A DNA stretch of 64,000 nucleotides from Grammothele lineata (taxonomy: Eukaryota; Basidiomycota; Agaricomycetes; Polyporales; Polyporaceae). Shown in pieces: positions 1 to 11,384 of the stretch. A program made the position numbers and the translations under genes. The notes under the pieces are model-generated. The model saw only the letters and a list, made by a program, of their open reading frames with translations, did no database searches and was not told where the DNA came from. The stretch spans positions 539,664-603,663 of the forward strand of contig NDFF03000038.1 of NCBI GenBank assembly GCA_002150815.3. Direction: 5' to 3'. Within the stretch, counting starts at the first letter, position 1. Each line of letters opens with the position of its first letter.

Positions 1-2082
1 GGAGGTCGTTGTTCCGAGGGCGGGCGCGCGGCGTCTGCTTGCGTGGCGCCGAGGGACTTCTCACCGGGTGCGGCCTCCTTGGATGGCGAGGAGGGGGAGG
101 GGGAGTCGTTGGAAGAGCGGGGGTGGAGGTCGGCCGGGTGGTAGTCTGTGTCGTAGCCTGGGCCCTGGAGAGAACGGGAGGTCAGCTCTGAGCGTCTGTA
201 GACAGAGCAGAGGCGGGGACACTGAGAATGAGGGAACAAAGTGCAGAGGCGCGCACGCCAGGTCGCACCTTCACCTCATCATCCCCGTACCCGACGTCGC
301 GCTCGACCTCCGCACGCACGCGCTCCCCATCCACAGGGACCTCGCCCCAGCGCGTACCCGCTCCGCCCAACGCGTGCCCGCGCGGCCGGAGCGTCGCGCG
401 CAGGAGGTCCTGCTGGCCGTCCCCGCTCAGACGGTCGTGCCGCGGCACAGAGTCGGCGTCGGCCCGCACGGGACGTTCAAGATCCACAGAGGGAGCATAA
501 AGGGAAGAGGGAGGCTCACCTGGTTCGGCTTGCCTTTGTGCCCGCTTTTGGGGGCGGCGCCCGTATCGGAGGTCTTCTCCGCCTTCTCGTCCTGCTTCGG
601 CGGCGGCGGCGGGCTCGTCTTCTCGCTGGCCTCTTTCTGCGGAGCGCGAGGAGTGGTCTCTGCGGTCAGCGGCTTCACTTGCTGTTTGCCCTGTTCGTCG
701 CGTGCCCCGAGGACACCAGCGACACCCGGGGCTGCACCGCCGATACCACCGTCTTTCTTCGCGATGTCGTCAACCGCGCGCTGCTCCTCCTTCGCGGTAG
801 TAGTTGCAGTAGCGCCGATCCCAGCGGGCCCGCCAATGCCCCCGTCCTTCATCGCCGCGTCGTCAATCACGCGCTGGTCCGTCGACGACCGTTCGTCCGG
901 GAGCCGCGCGACCCCCTCCTCGCTCCTCCCACCCACCAACGCGCCCACACCTCCAACCTTCATCCCGTGAGGGTTCGCCTCGTTCCCGAACGCCTCCTCA
1001 GACGGCTTAAGCGCGACTTGCGCATCAGCGTCGACGCCCATGGGACCGGAGTCGTACTGCGGGTGCTGGGACTCGAGCGGGAGGCGCGCGACGTGCGGCT
1101 CGGATTGGGTGCCCGGGAGGGCCCCAGCGCCGAGTGAGCGGTCACCGGGGCGGGCGCCTAAGGGTTCGTGCGTGGGGAGGGTGGAGGCGGTTATTGCTGT
1201 GGAAGGGGTGTGGGTGCTAGGGATGATCTGGGTGGGGACGGCGGTGGAGAGCGAGTCGGGCACTGCGGATGTGTCGGTTAGAATAGAATAGAAGAGGGGA
1301 GGGAAAGGAACGAACCGGACTGCTTAACGGTCTCGGCGGTCTGCTGGGTCGTGCCCATGAGCCGGTCCTTGAGGGCGTAGGCCCCACCGGCGAGGGCAGC
1401 GGTGGCGCCTGCGGCAGTCATGTACTGCTCATTGGGGGTGCGGTCGTCCGGGAGCTTGGTCACGCCAGCCTCGTTGACGGGGCCGGGGAGAGAACCGACA
1501 CCAGCGACGCGCTCGTTTGCGGCGGCGCCGGAGAGCTCGGTGGTAGGGAGGGATGTCTTGTGGTCGACGTCGTGCTCGGACGCGCGGGCGGTGGACATTG
1601 TGGACGTCGCGTGGTTCGTCGCTGTGCGTAGATGTGAGTACGGTGGACGCGTGAGGGGGTGAGAGGCTGGGGAGGGGCTTACGGATGTAAGATGAGACGG
1701 CGTCGAACACACCCTGGGGGACATACCCAGCGGCCGCGGCCGCGGCGGACTGAACGAGGGTCGAGGCCGAGTCTGCGGCCCGTTGAGCGGTCTCTGTGAT
1801 GGAAGCTTGGCGGGCAGGGGGCTGCTCGCCGGGGGTGTCGGGATACGCACCCGGGAAACCGGAGTCGGGGTCAGTCATGGACGGGTCGAACGAGCCCTTC
1901 TGGGCGTCGTTGGCGGCAGAGACGGAGACGTCCCCGACATGGGGACGAGAGGTGGCGGAAGTCGGGCTGGAGAGGGAAGGGGCGGGATCTGAGCGAGCAA
2001 AGGCTGCAGTGGTAGTAGAGCGTGCCCACTCTTGGGACGGGGTGCCGGGGTCGGCGTTAAGCTGAGGTGGAAGTCCGGCCAT
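1..2082 (-). CDS. Hypothetical low-complexity protein, paralogue 1 (3' end beyond the left edge)
   Basis: Five exons are visible: 2082-1683, 1621-1316, 1262-520, 409-275 and 164-<1; about 582 residues are present and the stop lies outside the window. The start is the ATG at 2082 (MAGLPPQLN...), which follows a TATA-like stretch at about 2170. The protein is rich in Ala, Pro, Ser, Thr and Gly, with no domain that I recognise. Recurrent short motifs are FPGAYPDTP near residue 85 and repeated G[VA][TA][KR]LPD[DE]R units, plus repeats of the type KDGGIGG. The first intron is phase 1 and directly follows SSYIP, exactly as in the downstream paralogue at 3424-5158 (SSYFP). Both therefore descend from a tandem duplication. 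Introns 3 and 4 (110 nt each) are the least certain part of the model. Role unknown; disorder and repetition suggest a structural or stress-related protein, but that is only inference. Confidence 0.7.
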
Positions 2083-2164
2083 GATGTGTGTGTATGGAGA
2101 GTGAGTAGTAGTAAGTGGTCGTGTGCGAGGGCAGATGTAGAGAGGAAGAGGGGAATCGTGGACG

Positions 2165-2180
2165 AGGTCATTATATGCGT
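2165..2180 (-). promoter_or_regulatory. TATA-like element of paralogue 1
   Basis: On the minus strand the sequence reads GCATATAATG about 90 bp upstream of the ATG at 2082. Spacing fits a fungal core promoter, but the match is short. Confidence 0.3.
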
Positions 2181-2299
2181 ACGCATACGCTCTGCAGTGG
2201 CGACGCGACGTCATGTTGGGGGTGACGTCAGGACTCAGGTTAGGTGACGCGGTGGATTCCAACGCGCGCCTCCCTCTGCGAGCCACCAAGACGCCCGTA

Positions 2300-3100
2300 A
2301 GAAGCGAATGCCTACACAGGGCGCAGCGACAGGATCCATCTTCGACGTGGCCGGTGGCGAAAACTCAATGCTCTGATAACCGGGCGTCCTAGGGTGCATA
2401 CGTGGAGAGACGTCTCGAACCTCTACCGTCTCAGATCGACTTGCGATCCAGTCAGTACAATGGGACACGCTCATCTACAGAACGAAACTCACCGCAAATC
2501 TCGCAAGCTCGGACCTGCAACAACGCACGGGCAGCTATCCTCATACCATGCCGCTGTCTGAGGTCACGCGTTAGCTAAACGCTCTGGGAAGAAAATGACG
2601 AGTATACACACTGCGCATCCCCCTCTCCCTCACCGGGACGTAGGACGGAATGCGAAAACGCTCATCCAACGGGATGTCGAGCGGCCTCGTCCAACTGCAC
2701 CGCGACGAAGCGCTCCATGTCCATCCCCTCCCACTCTTCGCTCGCTCGATATCATTCCTCATCTCGCGCACCTGTCGCCCATGAACTCGGGCGACTCGTG
2801 CAGCTTGGCCAGGAGCAACACGGAGACGACGCTGTTGGGCAAGTGCTCGCCCCTCTGGAAGTTGAGGTCTCGTGGATGAACGAGAAGAAGCCGAAGTTAG
2901 GCGATGATAGTAGGAAGAGCCGAGCCTAAGCTTGAAAGTTGAAGTGCAACGGTGTCCTGAACGAAGCGATCGCCCACCTTTGGGAGAACGTCGTCCCTGG
3001 GGAAGTGAGACGCATGAGGAGCTCACAAGTGTGCAGAGGGAGCGGGTCGTATGCAGGGGCACTTATGAGCTACGAGGTCTGTTCAGAAACCGTCGTGGTT
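2300..3100 (-). pseudogene. Decayed copy of the flanking block seen at 5740-6480
   Basis: This stretch aligns by eye, with many substitutions and gaps, to 5740-6480. Shared anchors are GAACGAAACTCAC (about 2482 and 5887), an AAATCTC/AGATCTC block, GGCAAGTGCTCGCC versus GGCAGTGCTCGCC (about 2836 and 6203), and GTCTGTTCAGAA versus ATCTGTTCGGAA (about 3080 and 6453). The open frame of the other copy (6080-6421, minus) is broken here by frameshifts. No intact gene is visible; the long minus-strand frame 2571-3062 is basic and has no counterpart in the better copy, so I treat it as chance. Confidence 0.4.
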
Positions 3101-3423
3101 GCAGCTGAAGAGCATCGCCCGGACTGTATGCGCGATCAGGCGTTCAAGCGCTCGTAACGTATGTGGATGACGTAACCACTCTTCCCAACGCGGTTGAGCG
3201 TTCAGCGAATAACAGAAGGTTAGCCAGAGAACTCTCATGCACAAGGGTCCGCATGGGCAGGTAAGGGCACTGTATGGGCATAAATAGCTGGAATAGTATA
3301 CACGGCGAACGCTTCGATATCGTACATTCAAATTGAGAGGCACCCAACGTCGTATGGCCCTCTTAAGATAGCTAGCTCCTCGTCCACTCGCCGCCCACCA
3401 CCCCTACACACACCACCCACCCA

Positions 3424-5158
3424 TCAGTGCGTGTCCGCCCGCGACCTCCCCCGTACTCCAGAGCCCTCCAAGGCCCCCGAGGACTTCCGCCTCGCTTTCA
3501 ACTTAGCCTCCCTCTCCTCCTTCTCCCCCTCCTTCTCCTTCTCTTTCTCCTTCTCGTGGTTATGGCTGAAACTCGAGCTATGCCCTCCAAACGCGAACAG
3601 CGACCGCGCCTCCCCGACCATCCGCGCCACGACCGACGGCCTGCGCGCCCGGCCCGGCCTACTCCCGGGGCTCGTGGGGGACTCGGGGGTGGGAGGCTGC
3701 GAGCCTGCGGACGCGGAGCTGTCGCGGTGCGGGAGCGCGTGCGTCTCGTTCACAGGAGAGCCAGTGGGCGAAGAGATAGAGCCGGAGCCTAAGCTCGAAG
3801 GGCCGGGCGTCGCGTTCCCCGTAGAAGTGGGCGGAGAACGCGCGGTCGCGGTCGACCCCGAACCCGACCCCGACCCAGAGGTGGGGGGAACGTGGAACGG
3901 AAAGCCCGGCGCTGGGGCCGGCACGACGATCCCCATCGCCGCGAGCTGCTCCTCCGCCGCCCGCGCGCTCGCGCCCCCGTCTTCGAGCCGCGGGGTCGCG
4001 GGGGCTTCGTACCCGATAGAGCCGGCGACTTCGACGGGCACCGCGGCGGTGGCGTCTTTGAAGAAGGAGCGGTACCGGTGGGGGAGCCGAGGGGGGCTTG
4101 CGAGGGCGGGGGTGGGGGAGAGGGTGGAGCCGGGGGCTACGGCAGGGACGGGGACGGGGAGGGAGAGGGAGAGAGGGGGGAGCGGCTCGGGAACCGGATC
4201 GGGCATGGCGAAGAGCCGCTGCATCTCCCGCGCGTCCGAGGGGGCGACGAACTGATCGGCGGGGGCGGGTGGGCTCGACACGATGAGCTCCTTGGGCTCG
4301 GTTGACGGCGTGTCTTCTTGGACGTGAATGAGGGGGATGGTCGGGGTGCTCTTGGCGGGGCTTCCGGCGAGCACGGCCGCTCCTGAGGGAGAAGCGAGCC
4401 CGATGCCGGAGGGAGCACGCGCTGCGTTGACGTCCGTGTGGGCAGACGGGACGAGGGCAGCCTTGTCGTCATGCGCGTGCGCCTGCGAGTTCGCGCCCAA
4501 ACCCGAGCTGTTGCCTTGGCTGCGCTCGGCGGTCACGTATCCACCATCCTGGGCAAAGATCGACCCGTCCGAGAGCCGAGCGACACCCGCATGGCCGCGC
4601 GAGCGATCGAGGGGCGCGGAGGACGTGGGGGTGCGGCTGTGCTCGGAAGAGACGACGTAGGGTGCGTCATGGGATGGGATGCGGGCTGGCGTGTGTGGAG
4701 CATTCGTGGCCGGAGGAACGGAGAAACGGAGAGCGGATAGGAAAGAGGGGCGGGCGGTAAGTCAAGAACGCGGGGCGCTAAAATAGAGCAGAGCACTCAC
4801 GGAAGTAGGACGAGTCGCCGTCGGCGATGCCTTTCGGCAAGTTCGCGGCGACGATGGCGGGAGCGGACTGGGTGGGGGTGCTCGTCGCAGAGGCCGCACC
4901 GCGGCGGACCGATCCGGAAGAGAACGTGCGGACGCTCGCGGGACGGCTCACGCTGCGAGGCGTTTCGGGGTACGCTCCAGGGACAGGAATGCGGGAGTCG
5001 ACACGTTTGAGGCCGGGGTCGGAGGGGCTCTGCGCAGGAGACGAGACGAAGTAGTCACTGACCAGGCCGTAGACGGAGTCGGGCGTGCGACGGGTCCACC
5101 CTTGGGCGAGAGCGTCGGATCCCTGATAGTTGTGTTGGGGTCGTTGTGCGGTGATCAT
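3424..5158 (-). CDS. Hypothetical Ser/Pro-rich protein, paralogue 2
   Basis: Two exons, 5158-4801 and 4685-3424, separated by a 115-nt intron, encode 539 residues. The start is the ATG at 5158 (MITAQRPQHNY); a TATATAA-like sequence lies about 40 bp upstream. An in-frame ATG 57 bp further upstream is possible but would overlap that box. The phase-1 intron after SSYFP, the IPVPGAYPETP motif (compare FPGAYPDTP) and AGVARLSDGS (compare AGVTKLPDDR) tie it to the neighbouring paralogue. The rest is Pro/Ser/Gly-rich, with a Gly-Ser run near residue 370 and a highly charged Lys/Glu run near the C-terminus (HEKEKEKEKEGEKEER), probably a short charged helix. No catalytic motif, signal peptide or membrane segment is visible. 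Function unknown. Confidence 0.72.
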
Positions 5159-5189
5159 GATGGTGCTCGAGCTGGGAGGAACTGGGATT

Positions 5190-5208
5190 TCAGTGTATAT
5201 AACGCTGG
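5190..5208 (-). promoter_or_regulatory. TATA-like element of paralogue 2
   Basis: The minus strand reads GCGTTATATACACTG about 40 bp upstream of the ATG at 5158. It is the best core-promoter candidate before this gene; distance to the start is rather short. Confidence 0.3.
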
Positions 5209-6079
5209 AGAGCATCTGACTCGGAGCCCCTCGTGAATGGAATGCATGATGCGATGCGATGGAGTGAAGAGGCGGGGAATATAGTTGAACATAGGAGTTG
5301 AGTTGGAGGGCAGGCGGCGCGATGGACCGCGCAGAGGTGGAGTCGGCGTGCTCGGAGCGGTATGATGAGCGACAGGGGGCGCGACTGGGGAATGGTGACA
5401 TCACAGCGTCGCGATCACGTGCTGCATGACAGAACGCGACAGGGCGAGCGCCGGTGCCATTGCGTCTCGAGATGGGTTCGGATCCGCTGTCGTCTCTGGT
5501 CCGCTTAGGTTCAAGCAGTTATATACACATGGTATGGGCGACTGCAACGCCGGAAGGGGTGACGCGATGAATCCTAAGGGGCGGCCGTGATATCTATGCA
5601 ATCGTCGTATCGTCATTAACGTGTTCAGGGACTCGGAGACAGTTGAACAGAGTTGAACGTATAGATACTGATGAATACCTACCTTTACGCCGTCAAGAGG
5701 TGAACACGTACTGCACCACACGCAGCGGTCGGGTGCATGCTCAACGGAAGACTCAGGTGGAACGCTCGGACAACCGCCGGCTTGAACGAAGGCGTCCTAA
5801 GGTACTTGCGTGGCGGTACGTCTGCGACCCACAGCCTCTAACCGACTTGAACGACAATCAACACACTGAGGGGCGCTGCACATAGAGAACGAAACTCACT
5901 ACAGATCTCACAGAATTCCTGTGACAGCACGGCAGGCAGCCACCCTCATGCGGCGACGGCACGCACCGCTCTGCCAAATCGCCTGTCAGCTCAATGCGCC
6001 CGAGAAAGAACGTCGAGTGTACGCACACTGTACCCCCCACCCCGTCCTCTGTGACCTCTTCTAGCGGAACATGAACACG

Positions 6080-6421
6080 CTAGTCGAGTCGAGTCTCGTA
6101 TCGTTCGCTATATGCGTACCTCCGCGCTTCCCCTACGAGACCAAAGATCTCCTTGAACTGCTCGGAGCACTCCATGTCCAGCACCTCCACCTCAGAGACG
6201 GCGGGGCAGTGCTCGCCGTTTGGGATGCCGAGAAGGTCGAAGGTCTCGAGGATGCACATGAAGAGGTCGTAGCTGATGAGGTAGTAGCTGGGAGGGCCGG
6301 CTTCAAAGTGGGCGATGTGGGGCTGGTCGATGCGGTACTGGCCGTAGACGAAGCGGTCGCAGCCGTTGCGGAGGACGTCGTCCGGAACAGGCGGAGTGCT
6401 TCGAGCGGGCGCGAGTGTCAA
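6080..6421 (-). pseudogene. Hypothetical protein exon or relic
   Basis: A 113-codon minus-strand frame with a balanced, protein-like composition (QPHIAHFEAGPPSYYLISYD, LLGIPNGEHCP, EVLDMECSEQFKEIFG). I do not recognise the family. No convincing upstream exon or promoter was found, and the paralogous stretch at 2300-3100 is frameshifted, so this may be the last exon of a decaying gene. It belongs to the tandemly duplicated block that also contains the two Pro/Ser-rich paralogues. Confidence 0.35.
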
Positions 6422-7218
6422 GCGCGGGTTACATGCAGGGGAGATCTATGAGATCTGTTCGGAAGTAATCGCAACGGGCCAGGGCGCGGTGGAGACTGGC
6501 TAAGACGAGGTTCGGGCGCTTGCGAGTTGGCCTGGCTGGACGTGTATCGGATGAAGTGATCGCCTCAAGAATTTTGGCAGACGTCGTTCGAGGGAGGTGA
6601 AACATCTAAGAGAGCAATGAGTGAGCTCGAACTGTGTTGGATAAAGAAACCGGGTGGTTTACGAGATCCGTTGAGTAGCCATCGTGGTTGTAACGGGACA
6701 AGACGCAGTTTGGGCGCTTATCCACCACTCAACTTTCAAGCGAGGATCCGATCTCCCCTCCAAGACGAGCCAACTGTCAAGGCGGATGTGGGATGGGTGT
6801 CGTTCGAGGGATGGGTTCAAATGAGTGTTATACAGATGCAGCGGGCCGGACATGTAAGTTTACGCGGGAACATAGAACATACGGCTATACGGTAGCGATA
6901 CAGTACTCATGGGTTGGGGGAAGGGAGATGCGTGTCGTGCCATGTAATTACCTTACTAGTGCGAGAGCGGGGGACGAGGGGTATCAGGGCCGACCCGAAT
7001 CGACGGACTAACGAACGAACGAACGGAAGGGGGCAGGGAGGCAGAAAGGGGAAAGTAGGGAGGGGCAGGGAGGGCAGGATTAAGCAGGGAGACATACGTG
7101 ATCCGCGGGGATGACGGCGACGACGACGACGTCTCCCTCCCTCCTTCCCTCCCGCACCCGCCCTTTCCCGTTAAAGAGACCTTTGACCCTACCCACGGCT
7201 CGGGACACGCCCTCACCT
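6422..7218. other. Intergenic stretch
   Basis: No gene seen. 6590-6700 weakly repeats the sequence around 2995-3110 and 6440-6480 (AGTGAGCTC, CATCGTGGTTG), consistent with the local duplications. Near 7010 there is a short CGAA tetranucleotide run and 7025-7085 is purine-rich. Confidence 0.4.
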
Positions 7219-8555
7219 CTACCGACGCGCGACACGCTTCCGCTGCGGGCCCTCTTCTTCTACCTCCATCGCGTCCGTACTCCCGTTCGCGTGGGGCTGT
7301 TGATGCTGGTGCTGGTGCTGGTGCTGATCACGCTCCCGCTCCCCACGCCAGCTCCGCGTTCTCCGCCGACTTGTCCCTGAGCTGGTTGCCGGACCTCCAG
7401 CTGTCATCTCCCCATTCCCGGACGCATCTGCGTCTCTCCGCCGCTTCATTGGTACGCTCTCTTGCATCCCCGCGAGCTGTGCGGGGGTCGGGGCGGGCGA
7501 AGAGAGGGAGAAGGAGAGTGGCGAGGGCGCGTCTACGGGCACGTCTGCGAGGGCGGGCGGGGCGAACGCGAACGGGACGGAGGAGAGCTCCTTCGGGTTC
7601 AATGCGAGGCGCGTCTTAGACGTCCTGGAAAACGCGGGGGGCTGAGCGGTGCGGAGGGGGAGGAAGGACGGCGGTGCGGGCGAGGCGAGTGCGGGTGGCT
7701 GAGGGGGAGAAGAAGCGAGCGGGCCTGGACGGGCCGTGTCGAGCGTAGCCGGGGCATAGGGTGTCGTAGGCACAGTTGTGGGCTGCGGTCGCGGAATAGG
7801 GAGGGGTGGAGACAGTCGGTCGGCAACGGGGCAGCAAGGGGAGAATGGAGGGCGACGTACCTGTTCTCTTCTTGTGTGCGGCGCCGCCGGGGCCACAGTC
7901 GAGCTGGGCGGCTTTGGAGGCGCTCCCGCAGCCACCGCGGGCTTGGCCGTCCCCGAGGAGGCGGAGGCGGAGGCGGCGGTGGAGGGACCCGCTCTGGCAA
8001 TGCGCTCTCGCTCTTCCTCCTCGTCCTCTTCCTCTTCGCGGGTCTTGATGGCCTCGAGACGGGCCTCGATGTAATCCATGATGCGGCCGATGGTGGCCTC
8101 GCGAGAGGGGTCAGCGTCAGCAGAAACGCCCTGCTGAATCATGTTGAGGAGATCGTGGCAGGCGGAGGCATAGCCGGCGTTGTATGCGCGTTTGGAGGCG
8201 GTCTTGGAGGAGCGGAAGAGGGTGGTGAGGCTAAGGGCGGCAGCTGAAGGGTGGGAGAAAGAGATTAGCGACTCATCGGGGAACGGCAGGCGGGATGGAA
8301 ACGCGAGGGTAACGGAGAATTGAGGTAAACATGCGTCGTGGATGTATCACCCATGAGAACAATACTTGGGATCCGAACGAGAAAGGAGGGCGAAGGAGGA
8401 GAGGATGGGATGGATGGCGAAGGAGAGAGCTGGACGGGAGAGATAGCGACTGATGGATACGCACCCTTGAAGTTGTTGGTGAGCTCCTTCTCTGCATTGG
8501 CATAGGAAGAGGAGGGAAGCGAGCTTGCGAGGTTGTTGAGGTTGAGCGACTCCAT
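7219..8555 (-). CDS. HAPSTR1/C16orf72-like (UPF0472, DUF4588-type) protein
   Basis: Three exons, 8555-8465, 8243-7861 and 7782-7219, encode 345 residues. The first 115 residues are conserved-looking: an N-terminal NLNNLASS and KELTNNFKAAALSLTTLFRS helix, then SKRAYNAGYASACHDLL, then IGRIMDYIEARLEAIKTRE followed by a Glu/Asp/Arg stretch. This order resembles the C16orf72/HAPSTR1 family, whose human member works with the ubiquitin ligase HUWE1 in stress signalling and is nuclear. The assignment is from memory of the family pattern. The remaining two thirds is Pro/Ala/Ser-rich and ends in basic, His/Gln-rich sequence with a possible nuclear-localisation motif (QRKRVARR). The 221-nt first intron is longer than usual but both splice sites and the reading frame fit (K-A-A-A across the junction). 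Confidence 0.62.
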
Positions 8556-9236
8556 CGGAAAGGACAGACGGACGAGTCAGAATCACGAGCGACGCTCCGA
8601 GTGAGGCGAAAGTAAAGTCGCAGACCGCCGCAGCCGCCCGCCCGCCCTCTTCCGATTACGTAATTCGCGCATCACGATTTCCCCAAAAGCGGAAGCGGGG
8701 TCTTTCGATCCTAACATGCGCAAACAGGATTCGTCTCGCAACTTCGACGCTTATCCCGCGCAATCATACTACGGCATTCAAGGACTAGGAGAGTCAAGCG
8801 ACGAAACGTTCTTTAATCTTTACTAAGACTCAGGAGATATGCGCAGTGGCGCGTAAGTTGATACTCAGCCTTGTAGATGAGGCTCTTGTTTGTTGACGGC
8901 CCGACCCAAGCCCGACCAATCCTCCAGTGCACTGGCACGTAGTAAAACCTAGTTGACTCCGATAACGCGATGTTTCAATTTACCACGTCTCTACGATATT
9001 TATGTACGTACTAGTAGCGTACGGGCCTAGCGCCCCGCCCGCCCTTGGCTCCGCCGCGGGTCCCTGTACACGGAAGACGGGATAAAATACACCTATTCGA
9101 TGGGAAAAAAAAGACTCCGATAACGTACAACAGACAGTCCATACACGATGAAAGGATGGCAAGAACGTAGGTGTAGAAAAGATTGGAAGAGCGTTTTTGT
9201 ATCCACCTATATGAGAAGTAGCATACATCATAACAA
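8556..9236. other. Intergenic stretch
   Basis: Between the start of the HAPSTR1-like gene and the stop of the small gene at 9237. No coding signal seen on either strand. Confidence 0.4.
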
Positions 9237-9683
9237 TCAATTTCCTGGATCCTGAGTCACTTGACGCCAGGTGAGGCGACGGAACGGCGGGGTGGCTAAC
9301 TCGGCAAGGCAGCTAATGGCGTACATCCTGTTTGTGCCAGGGACAAGGGAGGGAGTGGTGACATAGAAGGACATCGTTTCGGTAAAACCCCCTTGATCAA
9401 CCGTCAAGCTGTATCCACACGCCTCAACATGCCTCGGCGGTGGCGCCATGTTACGGGTCTGCGTCGAGTAGATGACCACTTCGAGCCAGCAAGTGACGCC
9501 GCTGACCGTAAAGGTATGCTGGATGCCGGCTTCCGCGCCCCTTACAAAGAAGGCGTCGGGGCAGGCGCCACTTGCAATCTCTGCGATAGCTGCCAACACG
9601 TATGGCCGTCTATCGAAGTTCGGTATTCCAGGCTGGGTCGGCCCCGCGCTGGCAGTGACATTATTAGTCGGTTGTGTAGCCAT
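9237..9683 (-). CDS. Small hypothetical protein, single exon
   Basis: An uninterrupted 148-codon frame starting MATQPTNNVTASAGP and ending ...TWRQVTQDPGN. The first 25 residues are Thr/Pro/Asn-rich, and the rest has mixed hydrophobic and polar residues like a folded beta-rich domain (YVLAAIAEIASGACPDAFF, TFTVSGVTCWLEVVIYS, ETMSFYVTTPSLVPGTNRMY). Four cysteines are spread over the length. No signal peptide or transmembrane helix is obvious. I do not recognise the family. It is intron-less, unlike almost every neighbour. Confidence 0.6.
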   Translation of the reverse strand: MATQPTNNVTASAGPTQPGIPNFDRRPYVLAAIAEIASGACPDAFFVRGAEAGIQHTFTVSGVTCWLEVVIYSTQTRNMAPPPRHVEACGYSLTVDQGGFTETMSFYVTTPSLVPGTNRMYAISCLAELATPPFRRLTWRQVTQDPGN

Positions 9684-10273
9684 CTTTGATGGAGCTCAAG
9701 AGACATAATCTATCAGTACACAACTTCACAGAGTGCGCAGGGGGGAAAGGAGGAATGCTCACCGGTTATTATCGCAGTCTGGAAGAAATGTGGCGCAAAG
9801 TCTCGGAGAACGGCAGTGGGGGGAAGTTGGGTCGCCACTGCTCGAGTAGAGCCTCGGAGACACCCACTGAGCATAAGTAGTATTTATCACCGTTCAAAGC
9901 CCAGGACTGGGTGCCAGGAACGGTAATGACTCATGAGAACATCGATGGCGGACGCTGACGATCTCCCAGCGATACGAGCACTTGGACCTCCACTGAACGA
10001 GCTGTGCACCGACGTGACTTTTGTCGCTCAACGTCGGCCCGGGACTTCGAGGTATGAAGCGGGCCGCTGGAGGGTACAAGTTCCCACGGTTGGTGCCAAG
10101 GCCGTGCGAGCGCTAAAGCGTGCCACGGTCCCTCCCGTCCGGACCACCACCTGCCCTCCTCGGGCTCTCGTTCGACTGACGCCTGGTTCTCTGCATAGAG
10201 GCTCTGCGCTGGTCCTGATCTATCTCTCTGCCCACCAATCTTACTGCTTCTTTCGCCCTCATTCAGTGTTCAA
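9684..10273. other. Intergenic stretch, probable shared promoter region
   Basis: Lies between two divergently transcribed genes (9683 minus and 10274 plus). The plus-strand frame 9933-10277 looks non-coding. No clear TATA element seen. Confidence 0.35.
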
Positions 10274-11384
10274 ATGACAAGCATCGATTCGGAGGTGCCG
10301 GATCTTTTTGAAATACCCGACTGGTTGAAGTTCCACCCCGAACTCGCTCGCAGAGGGCTCGTCCTCGATGGACCTCTCAAACCAGTACGTATCTGCGTCC
10401 GATGTATGCTCGATTGGCGCTTATCTAGCGCGCTCTGCCATAGTTTTGCGTGTTCGCTACTGATTTAAATCATGCTGTACGTTATGCTGTGAAGATTGTT
10501 TGGGAAGGTAGCCCGGAAGCCGATATGTACGAACACCTCATGGACGACCTGGACAATCCTGCCAATCACACCTTACCGTGCGACGTCAATCGGGAGTCAG
10601 ACCTGCCGATAATCATCATGCCCTATGCGGAGACGATGATGAGTCGGAGCTTCTACAGGTTCTTGGATGCGGCATATCAAATGCTCGAAGTGCGTCGTAC
10701 AACCTTTTGCGCTTGCAAAATATGGCTGATGATTGCTTTCAGGGGATAGAATACTTGCATTCCCGACACATTGCTCATATGGTATGCCGACGAGTGGCAT
10801 TACACGAAGTATTAATCTTACACTCAGCTTACTAGGATATCTATAATCGAAATATGCTGCTCGCCGACGATCGAGCAGTGTATGGCCAGCCGCACCTCAA
10901 AAGCGGTCGCCTATACTTCATTGATTTTGGATGCTCCCGCCGGCTCGCTCTCGGGCCCGGTAGCCAGCCCGCGATCGAGCTGCCAGATACGATTTGGGAC
11001 AGGCCGCGAGAGGGCATAACACGCTTCGACCCTTATGCGTGGGATATGTTCCGTCTTGGCCATGTATTCCTGATCGAGCTTAAAGTTGGTCGTTTCTCCC
11101 AGTCCTGCGTGCATGCTATTGCTGACACATGCGGTGGCGACATCATTGAACAGAATTTGAGAGTTCCCATCCCCAGAATGGTGATGTGGTATGCACGGTG
11201 GCTTCGTGGCGAAGAGCGCGAGGGTTGTATGGGGACGGTAGGAGTATGCCGATGTCGACCAACCGCAGCGACGGCGCTCCGGGTGTTTCGCATCATGCGG
11301 GGGGTGCTATACGTGCAGGACTGGTGTGTGCGCATGTTCGCTCGTGTCAAAGCTGTTCTCTTTTCATCGCGGAAGTCCACATGA
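10274..11384 (+). CDS. Degenerate protein-kinase-like protein, C-lobe truncated
   Basis: Exons 10274-10384, 10444-10689, 10743-10781 and 10836-11384, all joined in phase 0. Visible kinase landmarks are RYAVKIV (the VAIK lysine strand), GIEYLHSRHIAH followed by M-DIYNRNML (catalytic loop HxDxxxxN) and YFIDFGCSRR (the DFG motif). A glycine-rich ATP loop is missing before the lysine, and after FDPYAWDMFRLGHVFLIEL the usual C-lobe is replaced by unrelated Cys/Arg-rich sequence. Such kinase-like genes are strongly expanded in polypores. A further intron at about 11085-11154 would join LIELK to NLRVPIPRMV and is equally open. Either a pseudokinase or a gene in decay; ATP binding is doubtful. Confidence 0.55.
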
